From positions 372,001 through 436,000 of the forward strand of contig NZ_JBBIAB010000001.1 in assembly GCF_039634785.1 (NCBI RefSeq): 64,000 nucleotides of DNA. The letters run 5' to 3'. The translations under genes and the position numbers were made by a program. Positions 48,038 to 56,950 of this stretch are shown here, piece after piece. The stretch comes from Tistrella mobilis. GTDB lineage: Bacteria > Pseudomonadota > Alphaproteobacteria > Tistrellales > Tistrellaceae. The notes below the pieces were generated by a model, which made no database searches, had not been told where the DNA came from, and was given only the letters and a program-made list of their open reading frames with translations. Numbering within the stretch: position 1 is the first letter of the stretch; each line of letters begins with the position of its first letter.

Positions 48038-48457
48038 GTGACAGGGTTCATCGAACGGGCGCTCGACAGCGCCTGGCTCTGGCTGATCGCCAGGATCTGC
48101 CTCGCCGTGGTCTTCGTCGCCTCGGGCCTTGCCAAACTGGTGGATTTCGAGGGCGGGCTCGCCGAAATGCGGGCGGCCGGGTTGAAGCCGGCCGTCCTGT
48201 TCAACCTGCTGACCGCGGCCACCCTGCTCGGCGGATCGGCGGCGATCCTGGCTGACCGGCTGGTCTGGCTGGGGGCCGGGGCGCTGGTCGTGTTCCTGGT
48301 GGCGACCATTCTGGTGGTCCACACCTTCTGGTCCAAGACCGGCCCCGAGGCGCAGATCGCCCTGTTCTTCGCCCTTGAACATGTCTCGGTGGCGGGCGGG
48401 CTGATCGCGGCGGCGATCGCCAGCGATCAGCGCCGCCGGTTGCGCTGGAGGGGGTGA
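48038..48457 (+). CDS. mexG: MexG-like DoxX-family membrane protein
   Basis: Small inner-membrane protein of 139 residues with four helices (about 14-30, 52-70, 77-98, 110-128) of the DoxX family. In Pseudomonas aeruginosa MexG is the first product of the SoxR-controlled mexGHI-opmD operon and binds pyocyanin. Here the same order follows a SoxR box. The GTG at 48038 was chosen because the open frame upstream begins inside the SoxR operator. The symbol is by synteny and family, not proven function. Confidence 0.8.
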   Translation: MTGFIERALDSAWLWLIARICLAVVFVASGLAKLVDFEGGLAEMRAAGLKPAVLFNLLTAATLLGGSAAILADRLVWLGAGALVVFLVATILVVHTFWSKTGPEAQIALFFALEHVSVAGGLIAAAIASDQRRRLRWRG

Positions 48458-48461
48458 GCCC

Positions 48462-49544
48462 ATGTCCCGCACTCTGCTTGCAGGGCTCGCCGCGTTGGCC
48501 GCTGCCGGCCTCGCCGGCGCCTGGTTGCTTCTGGTGGAGCCCCGGCCGGCGCCGGCGGCCCCGGCCTGGCCGGCGACCAGGGTGGCGTTGGCCACGGCCG
48601 AACGGGTGACGGTGCCGCGGCGCTTTCAGGGCGTGGGCGAGGTGGAGGCCATCCGACAGGTGCTGGTGGCGGCCGAAACCAGCGGCCGGATCACCGGCAT
48701 CGACGTCACCTCGGGCGAGGCGGTCAAGGCCGGCACGCTGCTGGTGCAGCTGAACGATGCGGTGGAACGTGCCGAGCTGCAGCAGCAGCTGGCCCGGCTG
48801 CGCAATGCCGAGGCCCGTCTTGGCCGCCTGACGCGGCTGGTCGAGCGCAATGCCGCCTCTCGCGAGCAGCTGGACGATGCCCTGGCCGAGCGCGACAGCG
48901 CCGCCGCTGCCGCCGCGCGGACCCGGGCGCTGATCGATCAGAAGGCGATCCGGGCGCCGTTCGACGGGGTCGCCGGTATCCGCCGGGTGCATCCGGGGCA
49001 GTATCTGGAAACCGGTGCGCCGGTGGTGAGCCTGGTCGATACCAGCCTGCTTCGGATCAACTTCGCGCTCGACGAGCAGGCCGTGCCGGAGTTGAGCCTG
49101 GGGCAGCGGGTGGAGGTTGCGGTCGACGCCTGGCCCGATCAGGTCTTCGTGGCGGAGATCACCGCCATCGACCCGTTGATCGGCGATGCCCGGATGGTCC
49201 GGATCCAGGCGACGCTGCCCGATCCGGACGGGCGGCTCAAGGCCGGGATGTTCGCCGGCGTGCGGGTGGTCAGGCCCTCCGGACCCCCGGCGCTGGTGGT
49301 GCCCGAGACCGCCATCACCTATACCGCCTATGGCGACAGCGTGTTCGTGGCGCGCGCCGATCCGGCACGCGGGCTGGTCGCCACCCGGGTGGCGGTCGAG
49401 GTGGGGGCGCGTTGGGACGGGCGTGCCGAGATCGTCTCAGGGCTTACCGACGGCGACCGGGTGGTGACCTCGGGCCAGGTGCGACTGGCAGACGGCATGG
49501 CGGTCGAACCGGTTGCGCGTGACACGCTGGAGGTGCGGCCATGA
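48462..49544 (+). CDS. mexH: MexH-like RND efflux periplasmic adaptor
   Basis: Membrane-fusion protein of 360 residues: N-terminal anchor (about 4-24, no lipobox Cys), biotinyl-lipoyl halves (RITGIDVTSGEAVKAGTLLVQL and IRAPFDGVAGIRRVHPG), a coiled-coil hairpin between them (about 95-150), then beta-barrel and membrane-proximal domains. It bridges the RND pump to an outer-membrane channel. It begins 4 bp after the mexG-like gene and overlaps the pump gene by 4 bp. Confidence 0.9.
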   Translation: MSRTLLAGLAALAAAGLAGAWLLLVEPRPAPAAPAWPATRVALATAERVTVPRRFQGVGEVEAIRQVLVAAETSGRITGIDVTSGEAVKAGTLLVQLNDAVERAELQQQLARLRNAEARLGRLTRLVERNAASREQLDDALAERDSAAAAAARTRALIDQKAIRAPFDGVAGIRRVHPGQYLETGAPVVSLVDTSLLRINFALDEQAVPELSLGQRVEVAVDAWPDQVFVAEITAIDPLIGDARMVRIQATLPDPDGRLKAGMFAGVRVVRPSGPPALVVPETAITYTAYGDSVFVARADPARGLVATRVAVEVGARWDGRAEIVSGLTDGDRVVTSGQVRLADGMAVEPVARDTLEVRP

Positions 49545-52500
49545 GCTTCACCGACATCTTCGTCCGCCGCCCGGTGCTGGCGCTGGTGGTCAGCATGCTG
49601 ATCCTGCTGGGCGGCGCGGTCTCGCTCGGCCAGTTGCCGATCCGGCAGTATCCGGCGCTGGAGAGCGCCACGATCACCGTCACCACCGACTATCCCGGGG
49701 CCTCGGCCGAGCTGATGCAGGGCTTCGTCACCCAGCCGATCACCCAGGCGGTCTCGTCGGTGGAAGGCATCGATTATCTCTCCTCGTCCTCCGTGCAGGG
49801 GCGGAGCACGGTGACGATCCGCATGGAGCTGAACCGCGACTCGACCCGGGCGATGACCGAGGTGATGGCCAAGGTCTCGTCGGTCCGCTACCGCCTGCCC
49901 GAAGCGGCCTATGATCCGGTGATCGAACGCTCGGCGGGCGATTCGACCGCCGTGGCCTATGTCGGCTTCTCCAGCGACACCCTGCCGATGCCGGCCTTGA
50001 CCGACTATCTGTCACGGGTGGTGGAGCCGATGTTCTCGGGCATCGATGGTGTCGCCAAGGTCCAGGTCTTCGGTGGGCAGAAGCTGGCCATGCGGCTCTG
50101 GCTCGATCCGGACCGGCTGGCGGCCCGTGGGCTGACGGGGGCCGATGTGGCGGCCGCCCTCAGGTCCAACAATGTTCAGGCGGCCCCCGGCCGGCTGGAC
50201 GGGCTCTATGTGCTCTCGGACCTCTCGGTCAACACCGACGTCACCGACGTCGCCGGCTTTCGCGAGATGGTGATCCGCGACGATGCCCGCGGGCTGGTCC
50301 GGCTGGGCGACGTGGCCACGATCGAGCTGGGCGCCGCCTCCACCCAGACCAGTGCGGTGATGGATGGTGAGGCCGCGGTCTTTCTCGGTCTGTTTCCGAC
50401 GCCGGCCGGCAACCCGCTGGTGATCGTCGACGGCATCCGCGATCTTCTGCCCGCGATCGGCAAGACCCTGCCGCCCGATGTCCGCGTCGATCTCGCCTAT
50501 GAAAGTGCGGGCTTCATCCAGGCCTCGATCGACGAGGTGCTGCACACTCTGGTCGAGGCGCTGGTGATCGTGGTGGTGGTGATCTTCCTCTGCCTCGGCT
50601 CGTTGCGCAGCGTGCTGATCCCGGTTGTGACCATCCCGCTGTCGATGCTGGGGGCGGCGGCCCTGATGCTCGCCTTCGGGTTCAGTCTGAACCTGCTCAC
50701 CCTGCTCGCCATGGTGCTGGCGATCGGGCTTGTGGTCGATGATGCGATCGTGGTGGTCGAGAATGTCCATCGCCATGTCGAGGAGGGGCGCACGCCCGTC
50801 GAGGCGGCGTTGATCGGCGCCCGCGAGGTGGCGGGGCCGGTGATCGCCATGACGCTGACGCTGGCTGCGGTCTATGCGCCGATCGGCCTGATGGGCGGGC
50901 TGACCGGGGCTCTCTTTCGGGAATTCGCCCTGACGCTGGCCGGATCGGTGGTGGTCTCGGGCGTGGTGGCGCTGACCCTCTCGCCGGTGATGAGTTCGCT
51001 GCTGCTGACGGCGAAGATCCACGAAAGCCGGATGGCGCGGATGACGGAACGGGTCTTCGGCGGGCTGACCCGCAGCTACGGGCATCTGCTCGGCCTGTCG
51101 CTGCGCCATCGCTGGGCAACCGGGCTGGTGGCGCTGGGCGTCTGCGTCAGCCTGCCGCTGCTCTACCAGATGCCGGCGCGGGAGCTGGCGCCGGTCGAGG
51201 ATCAGGCCTCGGTCCTGGCGGCGATCAAGTCGCCTCAGCATGCCAATCTCGCCTATGCCGAGCGGTTTGCGGCCCGGCTGGACGAGGTGTTCGCGGCGAT
51301 GCCCGAGACGGTCGGCACCTGGATCATCAATGGCACCGACGGGCCGTCTGCAAGCTTCGGTGGCGCCAATCTCTCCCGCTGGGAGGCCCGCAGCCGCACG
51401 GCGTCGGACGTCCAGGCGGGGTTGCAGCAGGCGGTGGCCGAGGTGGAAGGCAGCGCGATCTTCGTGTTCCAGCCGGCGCCGCTGCCCGGCTCCACCGGCG
51501 GCCTGCCGGTGCAGATGGTGCTGCGCACGCCCGAACCTCATGACGTGCTCTACCGCACCATGGAAGAGATCAAGCAGCGGGCGCGGGAGAGCGGGCTGTT
51601 CGTGGTGGTCGACGGCGATCTGGACTACGACCGGCCCGTGGTGCAGGTGTCGGTCGACCGGAACAAGGCGGCGAGCCTGGGCATCGCCATGGCCGATATC
51701 GGCGAGACGCTGGCGGTGCTGGTGGGCGAGAATTACGTCAACCGCTTCGCCATGGCCGGCCGGTCCTATGACGTGATCCCGCAGAGCGAGAGAGCCGGGC
51801 GTCTGACGCCGGACGCCCTCGGCCGCCAGTTCCTGCGCAGCCGCGACGGCACGCTGGTACCGCTTCGGGCGGTCGCGGAGATCTCGATGCGGGTGGAGCC
51901 CAACCGGCTCAGCCAGTTCGACCAGCAGAATGCCGCGACCATACAGACCATTCCGGCACCGGGCGTCTCCATGGGGCAGGCGGTCGCGTTTCTCGACGCC
52001 GAGGCGCGGGCCTTGCCGGCCGGGTTCAGCCATGACTGGCAGTCGGATTCGCGCCAATACGTTCAGGAAGGGGCGAGCCTGGCCATCGCCTTCCTGGCGG
52101 CGCTGGTGGTGATCTATCTGGTGCTGGCCGCCCAGTATGAGAGCCTGGTCGACCCGCTGATCATCCTGATCACGGTGCCGCTGTCGATCTGCGGGGCGCT
52201 GGCGCCGCTGGCGATGGGGGCCGCCACGCTCAACATCTACACCCAGATCGGCCTGGTCACCCTGATCGGGCTGATCGCCAAACACGGCATCCTGATGGTC
52301 GAGTTTGCCAACGAATTGCAGCTGCATGAAGGGCTGTCGCGGCGCGAGGCGATCCGGCGGGCGGCGGAGATCCGGCTCCGGCCGGTGTTGATGACCACGG
52401 CGGCCATGGTCTTCGGCCTGGTGCCGCTGCTCTTTGCCGCAGGGGCGGGGGCCGCAAGCCGCTTTGGCCTTGGGGTGGTGATCGTCTCGGGCATGATGGT

Positions 52501-52630
52501 CGGCACGCTGTTCACCCTGTTCGTGCTGCCGACCGTCTATACCGTGCTCGCCCGCGATCACCGCCCGGGGCATGCAGGGGTGCCACAGGAGGGGATCGTG
52601 CAGAACGGGGCTGCGTCGAAGACGTCTTGA
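49541..52630 (+). CDS. mexI: MexI-like RND multidrug efflux pump
   Basis: HAE1-type inner-membrane proton/drug antiporter of 1029 residues, the same length as P. aeruginosa MexI. The N-terminal FTDIFVRRPVLALVVS, the porter-domain QLPIRQYPALESATITV and the proton-relay GLVVDDAIVVVENVHRH (two Asp in TM4, near 403-404) are all present. The last residues show LTLIGLIAKHGILMVEFANE. It exports redox-active or hydrophobic compounds through MexH and an outer-membrane factor. No OpmD-like gene follows, so a remote TolC-type channel is needed. Confidence 0.93.
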   Translation: MSFTDIFVRRPVLALVVSMLILLGGAVSLGQLPIRQYPALESATITVTTDYPGASAELMQGFVTQPITQAVSSVEGIDYLSSSSVQGRSTVTIRMELNRDSTRAMTEVMAKVSSVRYRLPEAAYDPVIERSAGDSTAVAYVGFSSDTLPMPALTDYLSRVVEPMFSGIDGVAKVQVFGGQKLAMRLWLDPDRLAARGLTGADVAAALRSNNVQAAPGRLDGLYVLSDLSVNTDVTDVAGFREMVIRDDARGLVRLGDVATIELGAASTQTSAVMDGEAAVFLGLFPTPAGNPLVIVDGIRDLLPAIGKTLPPDVRVDLAYESAGFIQASIDEVLHTLVEALVIVVVVIFLCLGSLRSVLIPVVTIPLSMLGAAALMLAFGFSLNLLTLLAMVLAIGLVVDDAIVVVENVHRHVEEGRTPVEAALIGAREVAGPVIAMTLTLAAVYAPIGLMGGLTGALFREFALTLAGSVVVSGVVALTLSPVMSSLLLTAKIHESRMARMTERVFGGLTRSYGHLLGLSLRHRWATGLVALGVCVSLPLLYQMPARELAPVEDQASVLAAIKSPQHANLAYAERFAARLDEVFAAMPETVGTWIINGTDGPSASFGGANLSRWEARSRTASDVQAGLQQAVAEVEGSAIFVFQPAPLPGSTGGLPVQMVLRTPEPHDVLYRTMEEIKQRARESGLFVVVDGDLDYDRPVVQVSVDRNKAASLGIAMADIGETLAVLVGENYVNRFAMAGRSYDVIPQSERAGRLTPDALGRQFLRSRDGTLVPLRAVAEISMRVEPNRLSQFDQQNAATIQTIPAPGVSMGQAVAFLDAEARALPAGFSHDWQSDSRQYVQEGASLAIAFLAALVVIYLVLAAQYESLVDPLIILITVPLSICGALAPLAMGAATLNIYTQIGLVTLIGLIAKHGILMVEFANELQLHEGLSRREAIRRAAEIRLRPVLMTTAAMVFGLVPLLFAAGAGAASRFGLGVVIVSGMMVGTLFTLFVLPTVYTVLARDHRPGHAGVPQEGIVQNGAASKTS

Positions 52631-52714
52631 TCCCGTCGGATCGAGGTGCCAAATCAGGGCACGACAGACGGCATGGGTTCCGTCGCCCGAAAGCCGCAGA
52701 GAGGATCAGGTCCG

Positions 52715-53260
52715 ATGTTCATCCAGACCGAGCGGACGCCCAATCCGCTGACGCTGAAGTTCCTGCCCGGCCGCGAAGTGGCCGAGGGTGGTGCCCAGTT
52801 CGCGCGCGGCGACGATACCGCCCGCTCGCCGCTGGCCGGCACCCTGCTTGCCATCGACGGCGTCGAAGGCATCTATCTGGGGGCCGATTTCGTCTCGGTC
52901 ACCAAGTCCGAACAGGCCGACTGGATGCTGCTGAAGCCGCTGATCCTGTCGGACATCATGGAGCACTTCACCTCGGGCCGGCCCGTGCTGACCGGTGAAG
53001 GCGATGCGGCCGCGGCCCCGGCCGTGGACGAGGACGAGGTGACGGCGACCATCCGCGAGCTGATCGATACCCGGGTCCGCCCGGCCGTGGCCCAGGATGG
53101 CGGCGACATCGTGTTCGAGGGTTTCGATCACGGCATCGTCTATCTGCAGATGCATGGTGCCTGCTCGGGCTGCCCCAGCTCGACCATGACGCTCAAGAAC
53201 GGCATCGAGACCATGCTCAAGCACTATGTGCCCGAGGTGGTCGAGGTCCGTCAGGTCTGA
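52715..53260 (+). CDS. NfuA/NifU-domain Fe-S cluster carrier
   Basis: Protein of 181 residues with an Nfu N-terminal domain (MFIQTERTPNPLTLKFLPG) and a C-terminal NifU domain holding the cluster ligands C150 and C153 (ACSGCPSS). It delivers [4Fe-4S] clusters to target enzymes; MiaB, encoded 9 kb downstream, is the kind of client it serves. The start at 52715 is the conserved family start, with GAGGATCAGG before it. Usp-nfuA adjacency is common in alphaproteobacteria; here the SoxR-MexGHI block lies between. Confidence 0.94.
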   Translation: MFIQTERTPNPLTLKFLPGREVAEGGAQFARGDDTARSPLAGTLLAIDGVEGIYLGADFVSVTKSEQADWMLLKPLILSDIMEHFTSGRPVLTGEGDAAAAPAVDEDEVTATIRELIDTRVRPAVAQDGGDIVFEGFDHGIVYLQMHGACSGCPSSTMTLKNGIETMLKHYVPEVVEVRQV

Positions 53261-53276
53261 GCCGACCTTCCACGTG

Positions 53277-54157
53277 ATGACACGCCGCTACCGTCTCACC
53301 TGCCTGGTCGTCGCCGTTGCGGCCGGGCTGGTCGCGTTCGGGTCCGCTCTGGGCGTGCTGCCGCGACCGGCCGGCGGTTTCGGCCTGTCGCCGGCGACGC
53401 TCGCGGCCCTGGATCTCCGCCGTGCGGAGGCGGCGGCGCCCGGGGCGCTGCCGGCCGAACTGGCCGGTGCGCTCGATACCGACACCCGCAAGGCCCTGTT
53501 TCGCGACACGCTCGACCCCGCCATCCGGGCGGTGAATGCCCGGGTGCGGCTGGAACGGGCGCTGGTGACGCTGGCGGCCGATGCCCGGGCGGAAGGACGC
53601 CGGCCGCCGCGCGGGCTGGAGGCGCGGGTCGCGGCTATCGCCGCCGCTACGGCGTTCCCGCCGACGATCCGGTGCGCCTGCTGGTGCGGGTGGACACCGT
53701 GCCGCCGGCCCTGATCACCGCTCAGGCGGCCCTGGAAAGCGGCTGGGGCCGCTCCCGCCTGGCGCACGAGGCCCATGCACTGTTCGGCGAACGGGCCTGG
53801 CGGCTGGCCGACGGGGTGATGCCGCTGGCGCGCAAGCGCGGGGCGGCCCATGTCGCGCGCGCCTTCCCCGACATCACCGCTTCGGTCGCGGCCTATGTCC
53901 ACAATCTGAACACCCACCGCGCCTATGCCGCCTTCCGGCGCCATCGCGCCGAGGCGCGGCTGGACGGCACCCTGCCTGATCCGCTGCAGCTGGCGGGCGG
54001 CCTCAGCGCCTATTCGGAGCTGGGGCCGCGCTATGTCGCCAAGCTCAGGGCAATGATCCGCGGCGTCACCCGCGACGACGAGATGGCTCAGTCCGAGGCA
54101 CCGCCACCATCGGGATCGGGCAGCGATGCCACGATCAGCGACCAGGCCTCGTCATAG
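53277..54157 (+). pseudogene. Bax-like glucosaminidase, frameshifted
   Basis: Two frames together encode one protein of about 293 residues: a signal peptide and N-terminal helical part (frame of 53277, MTRRYRL...), and a glucosaminidase domain (frame beginning near 53655; ...RYGVPADDPVRLLV, ITAQAALESGWG with the catalytic-type Glu, HNLNTHRAY). The join needs one added base near 53645-53657, in a run of GCCGCC. So either one base was lost (pseudogene) or there is a sequencing error. Peptidoglycan trimming would be its job. The 3' end overlaps the convergent kinase gene by 70 bp. Confidence 0.75.
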
Positions 54158-54564
54158 GCGGCGGTAACGACTTCGGCCACGCGGGCCTGGCCGACCTGAC
54201 GGACCTCTTCGATCGCGATCTCGATCCGGGTCGCCGCCTGATGCAGGCGCTGGCTGACCCGCTGATCCAGCGGCATGCCGACCAGGCCTTCCAGCCAGTT
54301 CACCACATCCTCGATCAGCGCCCGGTCGTCATCGGCGTCGCGGGTGGGCAGGTCCATCGCATCCAGCGCCTCGTCGGCGGTGATGGCGATCCGGCCCCAG
54401 GCGCCGCCGATCCGGCCGAGCGCCGCCACCACCTCTTCGCCCAGATGCGGGCCGGCATGAAGGGCGAGCCGTTCTGTCAGCGCCACGCCCTCGCGGGCGG
54501 CACGGGCCAGATCCTGCAGGGCGATCTCGGCCTCGGTGGCAAGGCCTTCCTCTTCGGGATGCAT
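54088..54564 (-). CDS. Possible separately translated C-terminal protein (158 aa) of the kinase gene
   Basis: In the same frame as the kinase, an ATG at 54564 has AGGAGG 5 nt upstream (54575-54570), the best Shine-Dalgarno in this region. The encoded acidic, helical protein (MHPEEEGLATEAEIALQDL) starts right after the low-complexity linker. Either the kinase is a true fusion with an internal start, or an upstream stop codon was lost between two genes. I do not recognise the domain. Confidence 0.45.
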   Translation of the reverse strand: MHPEEEGLATEAEIALQDLARAAREGVALTERLALHAGPHLGEEVVAALGRIGGAWGRIAITADEALDAMDLPTRDADDDRALIEDVVNWLEGLVGMPLDQRVSQRLHQAATRIEIAIEEVRQVGQARVAEVVTAAYDEAWSLIVASLPDPDGGGASD

Positions 54565-55590
54565 CTGCTCCTCCTGATCTTCAGGCGCCGGGTGCGGAGC
54601 GCGTGGGGGGGATGACGGGGGCCGGCTGTCCGGCCGGTTGCGGGTGCCCGGCAGCTCTGCCGCCGGTCGGTCGGGGGTCATGACCCGGATCGCCCGGCGT
54701 TTCAGGCCGAAGCTCGCCGGGGTTCTGGTCAGGATTTCACCGTCGACATTGATCCGCTTCGGCTTGGACGGGGTTTCGACCCGGACCTCGCGGCCCGACA
54801 TGCGGTGAACACCCATCCAGGCATCGGCGGTTCCAAGGCGCAGCGCCGGCAGCAGCAAGGCCATGCGCCAGTGGGAGACGGGCTCGATCACATAGACGTC
54901 CAGCCGGCCGTCGTCGATCGCGGCATCGGGGGCAACGGTCAGCCCGCCGCCGTGATAACGGCCGTTGGCGACCGCAACCATGATCGCCCGCATCTCCACC
55001 CGCCGGTTGTCGACCGTCAGAACGGTATGGAAACGGCGGTGCCGGGTTACCACCCGGAACAGTGCGAACAGATAGGCGAGCGGGCCGAACCGACGTTTTT
55101 CCTCGCCATCCAGCGCCTCGGCGACGTCGACCGACAGGCCGATGCTGGCGACGTTGAAAAAGCCGCGGCCATCGACAGTGCCGATATCGATCTGCCGCAC
55201 GCGCCCCTTCAGCGCCACGTCCACCGCCTGGGCCGGATCGGCCGGAATGGCGAGCGTGCGGGCGAGATCATTCGCGGTGCCGAGCGGCAGGATGGCGAGC
55301 GTCAGCCCGGTCTCGGCCATGGCGTCGGCCACGGCCGAGAGGGTGCCGTCGCCGCCGCCGACCATGACGAGGGCCGGCGGTTCCGCCGAGGCACCGGCCG
55401 TACGGATGGCCTCGGGAAAGGCGTCGGGCCCGTCCAGATCCGGGATGTCGGGGCGGAAGCCGGCGCGGATCAGGCGGCGCTCCAGCTCGTCGCGATCGAA
55501 CCCCTTGGCCAGCCGGTCGCGCTTGCGCGGCGGGATCAGGACCAGGGCGCGGCGGCCGGGTGCCGCAGACGGTCGGTCAGGCGCGGCCAT
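54088..55590 (-). CDS. Diacylglycerol/lipid kinase family protein with C-terminal helical extension
   Basis: Protein of 500 residues. Residues 14-310 form a DAGK-catalytic/YegS-like lipid kinase: GGGDGTLS at 78-85, LPLGTANDLAR at 101-111 and the C-terminal NVDGE. A Pro-rich linker (about 312-342) leads to a helical extension of about 158 residues that is not part of ordinary family members (about 300 residues). The extension begins at a Met (residue 343) preceded by a perfect Shine-Dalgarno. It overlaps the SDR gene by 14 bp at its start. It probably phosphorylates a lipid such as diacylglycerol. Confidence 0.85.
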   Translation of the reverse strand: MAAPDRPSAAPGRRALVLIPPRKRDRLAKGFDRDELERRLIRAGFRPDIPDLDGPDAFPEAIRTAGASAEPPALVMVGGGDGTLSAVADAMAETGLTLAILPLGTANDLARTLAIPADPAQAVDVALKGRVRQIDIGTVDGRGFFNVASIGLSVDVAEALDGEEKRRFGPLAYLFALFRVVTRHRRFHTVLTVDNRRVEMRAIMVAVANGRYHGGGLTVAPDAAIDDGRLDVYVIEPVSHWRMALLLPALRLGTADAWMGVHRMSGREVRVETPSKPKRINVDGEILTRTPASFGLKRRAIRVMTPDRPAAELPGTRNRPDSRPPSSPPRAPHPAPEDQEEQMHPEEEGLATEAEIALQDLARAAREGVALTERLALHAGPHLGEEVVAALGRIGGAWGRIAITADEALDAMDLPTRDADDDRALIEDVVNWLEGLVGMPLDQRVSQRLHQAATRIEIAIEEVRQVGQARVAEVVTAAYDEAWSLIVASLPDPDGGGASD

Positions 55591-56278
55591 AGGCGGGCAC
55601 CAGGGCGCCGCTGATCGGGGCGGCCTCCGACGAGGTCAGGAACAGGATGATCTTCGCCAGTGCCTCGGGCGTGACCCAGGCAGCATGATCGGCATCGGGC
55701 ATGGCCGCGCGGTTGGCCGGGGTGTCGATGATCGAGGGCAGCACGGCATTGACGCGGATATGGCTCGCCAGCAGTTCCTGCGACAGGCTCTGGACCAGCG
55801 ACATCACCGCCGCCTTCGAGGCGGCATAGGCCGCCATCTGTGCCGCCCCTGCGACCGCGGGCCTGGCGCCGATGGCTGTGACCGATCCGCCGCCGGCCGC
55901 CTTCAGATGCGGCACGCCGGCCCTGAGCGTGTGATAGAGACTGCGGGCATTTATCGACATCATCGCGTCGAAGCGGCTGCCGTCCACATCGGCAAGCGGC
56001 CCCATGTCGAAGCCGCCGGCGATCGCGACGATGCCGTCAAGGCCGCCCAGGGCCGCCGCCGCGGCGTCAACGGCGGTCGCCGTCTGGTCTTCGCTGCCCA
56101 GATCGGCCTGGACCAGCACCGCCCGGCCGCCGAATGCCGTTTCGGCGGCGGCGCATTCCTCTGCGACCAGATAGGTCGCGGCGACCTCGGCCCCCCGGTC
56201 CAGCGCGGCCAGCACCACCGCGCGGCCCAGTGCGCCGGTTCCCCCGGTGACCAGCAGCTTGCGTCCCTCGATCGACAT
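55577..56278 (-). CDS. Short-chain dehydrogenase/reductase (SDR)
   Basis: Classical SDR of 233 residues: NAD(P)-binding TGGTGALG (11-18), IAGG (the NNAG equivalent), and the catalytic Tyr in AAYAASK with a Ser-region GARPAVAG before it, where the usual Ser position appears less clear. The C-terminus is short, as in small SDRs. The substrate is unknown. It overlaps the downstream kinase gene by 14 bp on the same strand, so the two are co-transcribed. Confidence 0.87.
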   Translation of the reverse strand: MSIEGRKLLVTGGTGALGRAVVLAALDRGAEVAATYLVAEECAAAETAFGGRAVLVQADLGSEDQTATAVDAAAAALGGLDGIVAIAGGFDMGPLADVDGSRFDAMMSINARSLYHTLRAGVPHLKAAGGGSVTAIGARPAVAGAAQMAAYAASKAAVMSLVQSLSQELLASHIRVNAVLPSIIDTPANRAAMPDADHAAWVTPEALAKIILFLTSSEAAPISGALVPAYGRA

Positions 56279-56319
56279 CTCGGCGGATCTCCCCTCGTGA
56301 TCGCGTCAGGTTCCGGCAG

Positions 56320-56877
56320 TCAGCCGGCGGGCATCAGCCGCGTGCCAGCGGCCGTGTCGCTCAACACCGGCAGGCGCCGGGCGTCGAAGAGCTGATAATG
56401 CCACCATTCATTGCGGTAGAAATCCCATCCCGCGGTGGTCATGATCCCCATCAGCAACAGCCGGTTGCGTTCCGCCTCGGGCGTGATGCCGGTGGCACCG
56501 TGATGCGACAGCGGGGTGAAGTCGTCGAACCCCGTGCCCATGTCGAGCACCTGCCCGGCCCCGTCGATCAGCGTCAGGTCGACCGCAGCGCCACGGGAAT
56601 GGGGCGAGCCCCGACGCGGATCGGCGACGAAGTTCGGATCCGGCGTGTGTTCCCACAGCTTCCACTGGGCCTCGGACGGCCGGAAGGCGTCGTAGATGCG
56701 GAAGCGCAGCCCCTGGCGTGCGGCGATGGCGATCGCCCGGCGCATCGCCGCTGCGGCCTCGGGATGCAGGAAGCAGGCGGCGCGGGCATAGATCGGCCGG
56801 CCGGTGAAGTTGCGGGTGGTGGCGTAGGCGATGTCGATATCGACCCCGTCCCGCGCGCTCAGGATTTCTTCTAACAT
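56320..56877 (-). CDS. D-Ala-D-Ala dipeptidase, VanX/DdpX family
   Basis: Zinc peptidase of 185 residues. It has the catalytic Arg66 (DAFRP), zinc ligands H93 and D100 (SPHSRGAAVD) and H160, with base E157 (EWWH). All active-site residues of VanX are present, at a slightly shorter length than VanX (202). There is no signal peptide, so it is cytoplasmic. It likely recycles D-Ala-D-Ala from peptidoglycan; van resistance partners (vanH, vanA) are absent. The start at 56877 (MLEEILS) has GGGA upstream. It is divergent from tsaB. Confidence 0.93.
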   Translation of the reverse strand: MLEEILSARDGVDIDIAYATTRNFTGRPIYARAACFLHPEAAAAMRRAIAIAARQGLRFRIYDAFRPSEAQWKLWEHTPDPNFVADPRRGSPHSRGAAVDLTLIDGAGQVLDMGTGFDDFTPLSHHGATGITPEAERNRLLLMGIMTTAGWDFYRNEWWHYQLFDARRLPVLSDTAAGTRLMPAG

Positions 56878-56950
56878 CAGCTGTCCCGTCCGTGCTATGC
56901 GGCGGGGGAACCCTAGCACAAGGCACGGCTCCGGGGGCACGGACATACAT

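Noticed and set aside
52631-52714. An outer-membrane channel gene (opmD-like) after the mexI-like pump
   Set aside because: Only 84 bp separate the pump from nfuA, so no channel gene is present.
53277-54157. Programmed ribosomal frameshifting in the glucosaminidase gene
   Set aside because: There is no slippery heptamer or downstream pseudoknot evident, and this family is not known to use frameshifting; a mutation or sequencing error is simpler.
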